DNA from: Urechis unicinctus
Taxonomy: Eukaryota; Annelida; Polychaeta; Xenopneusta; Urechidae
Length of the DNA stretch: 64,000 nucleotides
Direction: 5' to 3'
Assembly (NCBI GenBank): GCA_034190875.2
Contig: CM067344.1
Coordinates: forward strand, 69,809,052 to 69,873,051
In this document: piece after piece, positions 39,641-50,825 of the stretch
Position numbering within the stretch: position 1 is the first letter of the stretch
Layout: the number at the start of each line of letters is the position of its first letter
Notes under the pieces: model-generated
The model's input: only the letters and a program-made list of their open reading frames with translations
Told to the model about the DNA's origin: nothing
Database searches by the model: none
Translations under genes and position numbers: made by a program

Positions 39641-41525
39641 ACAATGACCTATCCTCCATACATCTCACCCAACACCCCTCACCTCACCTCCATCCTCCCT
39701 ACACCTCACCAAGCACCTCCATCCTCCCTACACCTCACCAAGCACCTCCATCCTCCCTACACCTCACCAAGCACCTCCATCCTCCCTACCCCTCACCAAG
39801 CACCTCCATCCTCCCTACAACTCACCAAGTACCTCCATCCTGCCTACCCCTCACTAAGCACCTCCATCCTCGCAACCTCTCACTAAGCACCTCCATCCTC
39901 CCTACACCTCACAAGTACCTCCATCCTCCCTACACCTCACCAAGCACCTCCATCCTCCCTACCCCTCACCAATCACCTCAATCCTCCCTACACCTCACTA
40001 AGTACCTCCATCCTCCCTACACCTCACCAAGCACCTCCATCCTCCCTACACCTCACCAAGCACCTCCATCCTCCCTACACCTAACTAAGTACCTCCATCC
40101 TCCCTACACCTCACCAAGCACCTCCATCCTCCCAACACCTCACTAAGTACCTCCATCCTGCCTACCCCTCACTAAGCACCTCCATCTTCGCAACCCCTCA
40201 CTAAGCACCTCCATCTTCGTAACCCCTCACTTAGCACCTCCATCCTCCCTACACCTCACCAAGCACCTCCATCCTCCCAACACCTCACTAATTACTTCCA
40301 TCCTGCCTACACCTCACTAAGTACCTCCATCTTGCCTACCCCTCACTAAGCACCTAATCTTCGCAACCCCTCACTAAGCACCTCCACCCTCCCAACACCT
40401 CACTAAGTACCTCCATCCTCCCTACACCTCATCAAGCACCTCCATCCTCCCTACACCTCACTAAGTACCTCCATCCTGCCTACCCCTCACTAAGCACCTC
40501 CATCTTCGCAACCCCTCACTAAGCACCTCCATCCTCCCTACCCCTCACTTAGCACCTCCATCCTCCCTACACCTCACCAAGCACCTCCATCCTCCCTACA
40601 CCTCACTATGCACCTTTATCCTCCATAAACCACACTAAGCACCTCCATCCTCCCTACCCCTCACTAAGCACCTCCATCCACCCTACACCTCACTAAGTAC
40701 CCCCATCCTCCCTACACCTCACCAAGCACCTCCATCCTCCCAACACCTCACTAATTACTTCCATCCTGCCTACACCTCACTAAGTACCTCCATCTTGCCT
40801 ACCCCTCACTAAGCACCTCCATCTTCGCAACCCCTCACTAAGCACCTCCACCCTCCCAACACCTCACTAAGTACCTCCATCCTCCCTACACCTCATCAAG
40901 CACCTCCATCCTCCCTACACCTCACTAAGTACCTCCATCCTGCCTACCCCTCACTAAGCACCTCCATCTTCGCAACCCCTCACTAAGCACCTCTATCCTC
41001 CCTACCCCTCACTAAGCACCTCCATCCTCCCTACACCTCACTAAGCACCTCCATCCTCCCTACACCTCACTAAGTACCTCCATCCTCCCTACACCTCACT
41101 AAGTACCTCCATCCCCCTCACTTAGCATCTCCCTCCTCCCTACACCTCACTAAGTACCTTCATCCTCCCTAACCCTCACCAAGCACCTCCATCTTCCCTA
41201 CACCTCACTAAGCAACTATATCCTCCCTACCCCTCACTAAGCACCACGATCCTTCCTACACCTCACTAAGCACCTCCATCCTACCTACCCCTCACTAAGC
41301 ACCTCCATCCTACCTACCCCTCACTAAGCACCTCCATCCTCCCTACACCTCACTAAACACCTCCATCCTCCCTACCCCTCACTTAGCATCTCCATCCTCC
41401 CTACCGCTCACTTAGCACCTCCATCCTACCTACCCCTCACTAATCCTGCATGATCCACAGACCTCCCTTCTCCCCGCCCAGCACCCCCATCATCCCCACC
41501 CCTCACTAAGCGCCTCGCCAACTCT
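39641..41525. repeat. C-rich minisatellite, 29-bp unit (~64 copies)
   Basis: The unit reads CACCTCCATCCTCCCTACAC then CTCACTAAG. It is almost free of G on the plus strand. An irregular block containing ATTACTTCCATCCTGCCTAC recurs at 40291 and 40754. This shows a ~463-bp (16-unit) internal duplication. Confidence 0.95.
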
Positions 41526-42030
41526 CACCCAACATTCAGTGATGAGGAGGTGGTGAGGGAAATGATGTGAAAAGAGGGTGGTGTGGGAAATGATGTGAAA
41601 AGAGGGTGGTGTGGAAAATGATGTGTTTATCGGGTGGTGTGGGGAACGATGTGTTGATAGGGTGATGTGGGAAATGATGTGATGAGAGTGTGGTGAGGAA
41701 AATGATGTGTTTAACGGGTGGTGTGGGGAATGATGTGTTGATGGGGTGGTTGGGGGAATGATGTGATGAGAGTGAGGGGTGGGGAATGATGTGTTGAAAG
41801 GGTGGTGATGGGAATGAGGTGTTGGGGTGGTGTGGGGAATGATGTGTTGGTGTGGTGTGGGGAATGTTGTGCTGATTCGTAGGTTGGGGGAATGATGTGT
41901 TGAGGGAGTGGTGTGGGAAATGATGTGTTGGGGATGGTTGGGGGAATGTGTTGAAAGGTTTGTTAGGGGAAAGATGTGTTGATGGGGTGGTTGGGGGAAT
42001 GATGTGTTGAGCGGGTGGTTCGGAGAATGA
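41526..42030. repeat. G/T-rich minisatellite, ~25-30-bp unit
   Basis: Irregular copies of GGGTGGTGTGGGGAATGATG and TGTTGATG. It abuts the C-rich array directly, and the strand composition flips from C-rich to G-rich at about 41530. The units are not reverse complements of the neighbouring array. Confidence 0.88.
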
Positions 42031-42239
42031 CTTGATGTGTGAGCAGAGTTTATGCAAAAAATGTTGCCTAGGTAACAGAGAGTTATACAAGGGCTTCACG
42101 AGTGCTAATGACCTTGCCCACAGACGAGTATCAGCGACTACTTCCAAGCTATTGGTGAGCGCATGTCAGCGGTTTGCCTTTTAAATACACGTCGAACATA
42201 GCCAAGAACGACGGCTGCGTCATGTCAATCATCGTGTCC

Positions 42240-42590
42240 GGGTTAACTAAGAAACCGTGTTAAGAGTTGATTGAATGGTTGGGTTAACTGACAGGGCCGA
42301 GTTAACAGTACCAGGTTAACAGACAGGGCTGGATTGACTTGGAAGACCTGGTTTACTGACTGGACGGGGTGATTGACAGTGCGGTGTTTAATGACTAGGC
42401 CGGGCGTACTGACTAGGCCGCGCGTACTGACTAGGTCGGGCCTACTTGCAGGGGTTGGTTTACTGACTGGGCCGTGAGGGTCGACAGGGCCAGGCTGACT
42501 GACAGGTTTGTTTAACTGACTGGTCGGGTTGACTGACTGGGCCGGCTTGATTGACAACACCAGGCGATTGACAGGGCCGGGTTGACGCAC
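42240..42590. repeat. Degenerate short repeats (GACTGGGCCGGGTTGACTGACAGG family)
   Basis: Loose ~20-25-bp repeats combining TTGACTGACAGGGCCGGG and TTACTGACTAGGCCG. They directly follow, on the minus strand, the donor of the candidate exon at 42618. Confidence 0.75.
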
Positions 42591-42617
42591 ATGACAGACG
42601 CTCGGCTCTCATTACCT

Positions 42618-42912
42618 GCCTGAGAAAAGGCGCCATCCGGGAGAGGGCGAACTGAAGCCGGGCGCGGAAGAGTGCCTGCGCCGCGGCGGAGGAGGAGAGG
42701 TCGACGGGCATGTCTTCCTCCGCCACCGCGAGCTCCGCATCCTCGCCTCTCCGCTCCTCCGCCGACGCCCCCGGGGGAGCACCTTGTTTGGCGGGACTCG
42801 AGGGCCAGATGGCCTTGCCCACGACGAGTCCGGCCGCTACACGGATCGACAGTGGCGGAGCGGATATATCCTGCGTCGAGTCTGGCTCCATGACCCACAT
42901 TCGAATAGCCAT
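42618..42912 (-). CDS. Candidate first coding exon with a PVDLS motif
   Basis: On the minus strand an open frame starts with an ATG at 42912 (or the ATG at 42891, MEPDSTQD..), with an in-frame TGA just before the first ATG. It ends at CTCAGGCAG|GTAATGAG, a good donor in phase 0 at about 42618. It encodes ~98 residues, including a Glu/Ala-rich stretch and M-P-V-D-L-S-S-S. PVDLS is a canonical CtBP-corepressor-binding motif. An Arg/Ala/Leu amphipathic run (ALFRARLQFALSRMAPFLRQ) follows. Composition is GC- and CpG-rich, unlike the flanking satellites. Its phase and strand allow splicing to the cassette B acceptor at 24951, so it may be an alternative 5' end of that transcript. In that case finger 1 would lack its cysteines unless another exon intervenes. 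Confidence 0.4.
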
Positions 42913-43613
42913 TCACTTTGTGATTAGGCGTATACTCCAATTAACGAGATGCTACCCAAGTCTTCTGAGTGACACAACTAAGCGAAAGTTGGCCAGGCGT
43001 AATAATCCGTAGAACGACGCCTTTCATAAGAGCGCCGTTAGAGCGGTGTGACATTTTACTTCCCCGTAAGGTATGTATGAAGGTAGAGGATCGGTGTGGC
43101 GTTTCCCAGGAACACCGCGGCGATTGATCTGGAATCGGGACACGGCTCCCTGCGCGACTACGTCGAGTCCACTGGCTGTCCGGCCTGGGGCCAGTCAAGT
43201 GGTCAGTAGGCTGACAGCAGGCGAGGTAGTGTTGCTGAGAGGCTGGCTCGGCAAGCCCAGCCAGCCAGTTATACTCTACGTCTGTCATCCACTCCAGACA
43301 CCCACCACATTTATAAGCTTCCGTCTCCAAAAATACCATCGCTCAGTTTTGCCTTAATCTTCGGCATTTCTTTTAACAGCCATCAATATTTGAACAGCAT
43401 TTCAGTCCAAAGGTAAAGTGAGTGAGCGAGTGCGGGATGGGGGGGGGGGGGGGGGGGGCTGAACCGGGGAGCAACTACCGGCTAAAAAATGACCACATTT
43501 TCCTCTTCATCACCCATGCCCCCAATCCCAGTCTATACGCACCATTTCCTGTGAAACTAGGCAAAAATGATGTAAAACATTGCCTCTCAAATCCTTCATA
43601 GCCTCTGTGAGTC

Positions 43614-43838
43614 TCATAAATTCCCCCCAAAGTCATCCGTGGATAAAATCACACGAGGCGGGAGTTGGCCGAGAAGGGGCATAGCGCTCAGGCGCGTGGT
43701 GAAGTGCATTTTTGGCTGTGTTTGCTGTTTGGCTGCTGCTGTTGCTGCTGCCACCGATGGGGCGGTAGCATCAGTGCGGTTTTGTAGCCCCATCGGCGTG
43801 TCATCTCTTTCCTTGGAGGCCATCTTCATGTTGAGCAC
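43614..43838 (-). other. Candidate coding exon, Ala/Gln-rich
   Basis: A minus-strand frame has an ATG (MASKERDDTPMGLQ..) followed by AAATAAAKQQTQPKMHF and LSAMPLLGQLPPRVILSTDDF. The biased but non-repetitive composition resembles low-complexity N-termini of transcription factors. I found no strong donor before the stop (CGT|GTGATT is weak), so it may be spurious. Confidence 0.2.
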
Positions 43839-44809
43839 GCGACCCGCTTCACACTTAATGCTTCGTCGTTTGCACCACGGTAATTGGATGAGGATGAAGA
43901 TAATGACGATGATAATGTTTTTTTAACGGCGTCCACTCACGTCGCGAGCAATGTCGCTCAGCTTACCGACACGTACTCGGCAATACTAAGCGCAGGTATA
44001 TGCTTCCCTCAGTGATAACTCAGTCTGCCGTCCACTTAGCCCCCCCTTTTGAGCCGCCAGGAGACCAATGATGCAATCAACATCCTCCTCACCCACCACA
44101 ACACCATACAATGATTGATGTACTGGCACTTTACCTCGCAGGTGTATATGGCACGTTTTATTGGCAGGCACATCTACTACTACCTAAAATCTACTCTGGC
44201 AGTATTTGCGTATCAATGGTAGGAAAGCAAATCAGCCTCATGAGAGTATCGACTAAGTCGTCCAGAGAGAGGAGTACTTCTCAGAACGCACGCACACACG
44301 CTGAAGTTGGCGCGGACACAATACCTGGCACAACCTTTTTTCCCCCTTTTTGCCGCAGTAGCCCGGCGCGTTGCTAGACTTCCAGACTAAGGATGATGGC
44401 CCGTCCAGGGTCCTGCGAGCCATACACGTGAGTAGAACTGACCCACTCACCCACACTGTTAGGCCTTCCCTCCCCACACCCTGGCGGCGTGAGTGCCGTA
44501 TCAGCGCGTGCGCGTTCGTCATAGGCCAGAAGTGATAACGGCAGTTCGCCGCCTATGAGGAAAGTTCAATCTTGATCCTTACAAACAACACAACAATAGC
44601 GCCAGGCAAACTCAAATGAGATATTTATGCTTTGGCATCATCATTAATAGCGATCCATCAAACTAATAGATCTAAGTGAAATCAACTAAATTGCTTCAAA
44701 TTAACCGCATGCGCTCTGAGGTTGAAATATTGCGGACTCCAACAATGACAGGTGAGAATACGCATTAAGCACTTAGCAAGTCTCCCATGGCGACGAAGAA
44801 AGAACGATT

Positions 44810-45215
44810 TCTCGGTCTTATCAACGTCTAGACAACGGTGGTCTGGTGTCTGAACAAAGAGCGAATTCTGGGTCTTATCAATAACAAAACAAAGGTAGTC
44901 TGTTGTCTGAACAAAGAGCGAATTCTGGGTTTTATCAATAACAAATGGCGAATTCTGGGTATTATCAGCGACGAAACAAAGGTGGTCCATTGTCTTAAAG
45001 AAGAGTGAATTCTGGGTCTCATTAATGACGAAACAAAGGTGGTCAGTTGTCTGAACAAAGAGCGAATTCTGGGTCTTATCAATAGCAAAACAAAGGTGGT
45101 CTGTTGTCTTAACAAAGAGCGAATCATTGACGAAGCAAATGTGGTCTGTTGTCTAAATTAAGAGCGAATTCTGGGTCTTATCAATGACGAAACTAAGGTG
45201 GTATATTGTCCGAAC
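44810..45215. repeat. Minisatellite, 57-bp unit x~7
   Basis: Units contain CAAAGAGCGAATTCTGGGTC, TTATCAATAACAAAACAAAG and GTGGTCTGTTGTC. Some copies are internally deleted (44940, 45120). The EcoRI-like GAATTC core is the most constant part. Confidence 0.92.
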
Positions 45216-46490
45216 AAAACGCGATGTCTGTGTCTTTCAATGTCGCTTGCCCATATGCATCGTATGAAGCTGTATGTTAAGGCTTCTGTCCTGTCACGTC
45301 AAACTAGAACAAAATATATGTTGACACATTAAATTGCATTTTGGAGGTCAAGAGGCGGGCCTACTTCTCATAAGGAGGTCTGGTATCGGGGACAGGCTCT
45401 CTACACATCTCCATCACCCCACATCGAACCTGACCAGCGCGCCATCTCTCCACCCGGCCAGCCAGCACCTCGCCGCTAGCCCTCCCACAACGCAGACAGC
45501 AGGTGCTACACAAATTTGGAGGGGAAAAAAAGCAACATTCGCGGCTCCAATTAATCACGTTTTCCTTCCAAACCGGATTTGTTAGCGGCACGTGGAAGTA
45601 ATCGAGTCGCCTGGGATGATAAACCCGACAGCCCCACCGCCGTTAGCGGTGGAGGGCCGTCCCGACAATACTGTGGCGACGTTACAAAGATAATGAACAC
45701 CAATGCCTGTTTATATGACTCTATCGACACCAGTGATTCGTACGTATATTGATAGTTAAAAAATGATAGCAATAAGTAAATTGTTTGAATATAGTCATTT
45801 TTGTAACCAGGTAAAGTTGCCTTCCTTATGTCTGTCTATTATCAAAGACTTATCGCTTCGAGTTGGCTGTCTAAGCAATATTAAGACCGTTAGCAATTAT
45901 TAAACATTGTTAATATTGTACCAAGCCGGCTCTGTAATTTATGGGCAGTGCTCCATTATTAAAGGACGATCAAATGATAGCGCTAGGCCTGCTCTACCAT
46001 AGTCAAAACAGCCAAATGAAAAGTGCTCATCCCTTTGGATTCTTGTGCATCATTCTTGTGTTCATTCGAGAGGATAGGATGGGAAGACTTGAGCAATACG
46101 TGCTATTTAATTACTCCCAAACGCACACAGAGGCAAGGAAGAGGGTCACGTGGTTCCGGCAGCTCTTGTCTGCGCGTATTAAGACACACTTGCAGGCCTT
46201 CTCAGACCGACCGGCAGAGGGCGTCGTCACGTGACGCACTGTCAACACAATACCGCCACCCCGAGAACAAATAGCAATCCTAATATGGTAGATACATTGA
46301 TTATTGTTGGGTTTTTATATTTGATAAGAAACGCGCCAATAACGTTGATTCGATAGCGAGAAGAGGTCATCCGATTGGTCCATTCCATATTCCCACATAG
46401 ACAAAGAGGCGTGTAGCTGGAAAAATCAAGACGCTGGTTTCTGACGATAACTGTAATGGGCGGTAAATTAACAGACGAAAATGACTGAAC
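45216..46490. other. Unique sequence, no supported gene
   Basis: Several short ORFs on both strands without domain or splice evidence. Confidence 0.4.
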
Positions 46491-46496
46491 AACAAT

Positions 46497-47860
46497 TCAA
46501 AACTGAACAATGATGGACTGATTGATAACAATGGTAAGGTCATGACACAGGATGGGCAAAATAAAAGGGTCATGAGAACAGACGGTAACAATGTGAGGGT
46601 CAAGGCAGAGGATGGTCACAATAAGAGGGACATGGGATATGTTGGTAACAATGCGAGGGTCATGAGACTTGATGGTAACAAGTTGAGGGTCCCGAGACAG
46701 GGTGGTAACAATGTGAGAGTCATGAGACAGGATGGAAATAATGGGAGGGTCATGAGACAGGATGGTAACAATGTGAGGATCATGAGACTTGATGGTAACA
46801 AGTTGAGGGTCCCAACACAGGGTGGTAACAAAATGAGAGTCATGAGACAGGATGGAAATAATGGGAGGGTCATGAGACAGGATGGTAACAATATGAGGGT
46901 CATGAGACAGGATGGTAATAATGGGAGGGTCATGAGACAGGATGGTAATAATGGGAGGGTCATGAGACAGGATGGTAACAATGTGAGGGTCCCGAGACAG
47001 GGTGGTAACAATATGAGAGTCATGAGACAGGATAGAAATAATGGGAGGGTCATGAGACAGGATGGTAACAATGTGAGGGTCATGAGACAGGATGGTAATA
47101 ATGGGAGGGTCATGAGACAGGATGGTAATAATGGGAGGGTCATGAGACAGGATGGTAACAATGTGAGGGTCCCGAGACAGGGTGGTAAATGGGAGGGTCA
47201 TGAGACAGGATAGTAATAATGGGAGGGTCATGAGACAGGATGGTAACAATGTGAGGGTCATGAGACAGGATGGTAATAATGGGAGGGTCATGAGACAGGA
47301 TGGTAATAATGGGAGGGTCATGAGACAGGATAGTAACAATGTGAGGGTCATGAGACAGGGTGGTAATAATGGGAGGGTCATGAGACAGGATGGTAATAAT
47401 GGGAGGGTCATGAGACAGGATAGTAACAATGTGAGGGTCATGAGACAGGGTGGTAATAATGGGAGGGTCATGAGACAGGGTGGTAACAATGGGAGGGTCA
47501 TGAGACAGGGTGGTAACAATGTGAGGGTCATGAAACAGGTTGGTAACAATGTGAGGGTCATGAGACTTGATGGTAATAATGGGAGGGTCATGAGACAGGA
47601 TGGTAACAATGTGAGGGTCATGAAAAAGGATGGTAACATTGTGAGGGTCACGATACAGGAGGGTAACAATGGAAGGGTCATATGAGGCAGGAGGGTAGCA
47701 ATGGAAGAGTCATATGAGGCAGGAGGGTAACAATGGAAGGGTCATATGAGGCAGGAGGGTAACAATGGAAGGGTCATATGAGGCAGGAGGGTAACAATGG
47801 AGGGGTCATATGAGGCAGGAGGGTAACAATGGGAGGGTCACGAGAAGCACCATGCGGGGT
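46497..47860. repeat. Minisatellite, 30-bp unit (~45 copies)
   Basis: The unit reads GGGAGGGTCATGAGACAGGA then TGGTAATAAT, with GTGAGGGTC and CCCGAGACAGGG variants. The 47670-47830 part uses a 31-bp relative with CATATGAGGCAGGAGGG. The 30-bp period leaves ORFs of up to 394 codons open on both strands (the MTLPLLPSCL repeat on minus); these are not genes. Confidence 0.96.
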
Positions 47861-48539
47861 AACCTCCAAGCATAGAACTTATATCATCAGGATATTTATC
47901 ATTTGACTCTATTCAATCCACCACCACACCACCCGAACAACTTCCCCGAGCCTCATTCGCTGAAGTAAAAAGCAACCCTCAGAAACGAGCCTGCAAACAG
48001 ACACGAAAACACTCACATCGAGTAATCGCATAAATTTCTGCTGTGCGTGCGCGGCTTCGTGCGCTGCTAGGGCTTGACGCGGAAAATCTTCTTTGTAACC
48101 CTACTAAAACGGCGTTGCGTGCGCGCCCAACTGCAGATAAAGTAGACCGGGATTCAGTCTTATATCTCTGAGGCAGTCCAATTACCGAATACGATTTTAC
48201 AGGGGGATTATTTCTGGGTCGCTAAAATTATCTAATCGGAAATCCTATCGACTGCAAAAATATGTCTCCGTGATTAAGGATGCCATATATTTCCATGCAA
48301 CTTGCGCGCGTGTTAGGGGTATCGCATGCGTATAAGCCAGCGATTTGCCCGGGGGTGCAAATGAACCTCTCACCTCTTACAACCCACCGTTTCTACCAGC
48401 CTAGATGCAAGGCTTAATAAACAGCTGCAATGATATAATTGATCAGCTTTGAGTAACAGGGTCTGGACAGGACATGTCAGCGCACGTGCGATTATGTCCC
48501 AGGTACCACAGGAGTAATTTCTATCTACGTGTTGGACGA
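47861..48539. other. Unique sequence, no supported gene
   Basis: CpG-richer patch at 48030-48140. I see no coding or RNA feature. Confidence 0.4.
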
Positions 48540-49400
48540 CTCATAAATCATCGAATAGGGTTCTGTTTGATCGATGCTGGCATTTGGTTTTGACTGATAT
48601 AGCGCAGCAAATGGTTCTGACTGATTGATCGTGACACATGGTTCTGTCTGATTGATCGTGACGCATGGTTCTGACCGATTGATCGTGGCACATGGTTCTG
48701 ACTGTGTGTCGCATATGGTTCTGACTGATTGATCGTGGCACATGGTTCTGACTGATTGATCGTGGCACATGGTTCTGACTGATTGAGTGTAGCCTATGGT
48801 TCTGACCGATTGATCATGGCACATGGTTCTGACTGTGTGTCGCATATGGTTCTGACTGATTGATCGTGGCACATGGTTCTGACCGATTGATCGTGACACA
48901 TGGTTCTGACTGATTGATCGTGGCTCATGGTTCTGACTGATTGATCGTGGCTCATGGTTCTGACTGATTGATCGTGACACATGGTTCTGACTGTTTGATC
49001 GCGAAACATGATTCTAACTGATTGATCGTTACACATGAGTCTAACTGATGGATCGTTACACATGGCTCTGATTGAGTGTCGCACATGGTTCTGACTGATT
49101 GGTCGCGAAACATGATTCTAACTGATTGATCGTTACACATGGCTCTGATTGAGTATCGCATATGGTTCTGTCTGATTGATCGTGACACATGGTTCTGACT
49201 GATTGAGTGTAGCCTATGGTTCTGACTGATTGATCATGACACATGGTTCTGACTGATTGAGTGTAGCCTATGGTTCTGACTGATTAATCATGACACATGG
49301 TTCTGACTGATTGAGTGTAGCCTATGGTTCTGTCTGATTGGTCGTGACACATGATACTAATTAACTGAGTGTAGCATATTGTTCGGTCTGATTGTTTTTT
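48540..49400. repeat. Minisatellite, 27-bp unit (~31 copies)
   Basis: The unit reads CATGGTTCTGACTGATTGAT then CGTGACA. Variant units (GAGTGTAGCC, GTGTGTCGCATATGG) are scattered and partly periodic. The period of nine codons creates shadow ORFs on the minus strand. Confidence 0.95.
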
Positions 49401-49925
49401 TCACAAGGGACGATATCGACGCACCTCTACCCATACTTCTCGAGCTACTATTGGATATTCCACGTACGAAGTTCAGTGGAGTATTGGGTGCTAGGTTCCA
49501 CAAACTAGGGAGAAAGAGCAAAGTTCGTCACAAGCGCTAGAGCTGTCGAGTGTGGAGCTACCAGCGGGTGCTGGCAATATACATGTCAGTTGTTTAATGA
49601 GAATAAGAGACCTTTGAAACAGAGAAAAGTGATATCGGTAAGACGATCGCGTTGATGAACATCGATGCTGTCATTTGAGCAATTGAGCCGACACACAGCT
49701 CCCTTCACGCGTGAATCACATAAGCCCCGTCAGCAGTGATTTCTTGCACTCGCCAGTTCACTCCTTCCGACAATCAACTTTGTGCAACCATTTTTGTATA
49801 TATCAGCACTGGCAGGGGCACCCTTGCAAAACTGACGATCTTGCGCGGGTACGACGTATTGGACCGTTACGCGTGGACAACAACCGTTCATGAGATGCGT
49901 CGTAATGTGTTTGTTGTGATGTAAT
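49401..49925. other. Unique sequence, no supported gene
   Basis: Overlapping short ORFs in three frames at 49711-49963 show no protein features. Confidence 0.4.
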
Positions 49926-50230
49926 GCAGGGTCTGTAGTCCGAGGCAGGGACTGCAGCGCCATGTAGGCACTGCATCGTCATGTAGGCACTGCATCGTCA
50001 TGCAGGGGCTGGAACGCCATGTAGGGACTGCAGCGCCCTGTATGGACTGGAGCGCCATGTAGGGACTGGAACGCCATGTAGGGACTGCAGCGCCCTGTAG
50101 GGACTGCAGCGCCATGTATGGACTGCAGCGCCATGCAGGGACTGCTGCGCCGTGTAGGGACTGCAGCGCCTTGCAGGGGCTGTAGCGCCATGTAGGGACT
50201 GCAGTGCCATGCAGGGACCGAAGCACCATG
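49926..50230. repeat. Minisatellite, 19-bp unit (~15 copies)
   Basis: The unit AGGGACTGCAGCGCCATGT repeats with substitutions. The 19-bp period shifts frame each copy, so all three minus-strand frames are open. Confidence 0.94.
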
Positions 50231-50825
50231 CGGGCTACGCAAAATATATGGAGGGCGTGAATTTGGTGGGCGGTTCAGGAAAAGTTAGACAGTAAATCAT
50301 GGTGTCACGAGAATATCTAAAAAAAACTTAGTTAAAAACTCGATTAACTACATCAAGTCATCAACTTTCAGTTAATATGAGAACAGCTTCAAATCATTTG
50401 TTATATTATGCATCATATAGTTGTGTATGTTTTTATCTTGACCCGTGGTATTGTGAGAGAACCTGAGCAGTATTCATACGCGCACTATGGCGCATTTCTT
50501 CATCCCGTCCAATCAACATTGAATCTCGTTCATCATTCAAACAATAAAGATGACTGTTGCAATCCTGCCCTACGCTAAGTGACTTCTGTTTACATATTCA
50601 ACATCCGAATCCACGCCCACAAAAAAACTACCACGCCGTTACAAAAACATATCAATAGCGGTGGTCACCAAGAGGAATCCTATTGATTTGCACTAATGTC
50701 AATGCCACGTGGAACTACATGGCATTATACATCGTCAACGTGGATACGACCACCCATTCTAGATCTGAGTAGATACAAGCCCCTGTCCCTTCACCCCCCC
50801 CCCCCCCACCCACCGAACAAACCTG
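50231..50825. other. Unique sequence with a C homopolymer
   Basis: No gene is supported. A run of about 15 C lies at 50793-50807, just before the next array. Confidence 0.45.

Larger units (their letters stand above)
42600..44500. promoter_or_regulatory. CpG-rich island-like region (possible internal promoter)
   Basis: The CpG density here is clearly higher than in neighbouring sequence, and two minus-strand frames with non-repetitive composition lie inside it (42618-42912 and 43614-43838). No specific core promoter element is convincing. There is a run of about 20 G at 43439-43458. Confidence 0.35.

Noticed and set aside
39568..40146. Proline/serine-rich 192-codon ORF
   Set aside because: It is the 29-bp C-rich minisatellite read in one frame. 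It shifts and stops with unit-length changes.
46497..47685. Long ORFs on both strands (394, 223 and 167 codons)
   Set aside because: They are by-products of a 30-bp tandem unit open in several frames at once. Overlap on both strands and strict periodicity argue against coding.
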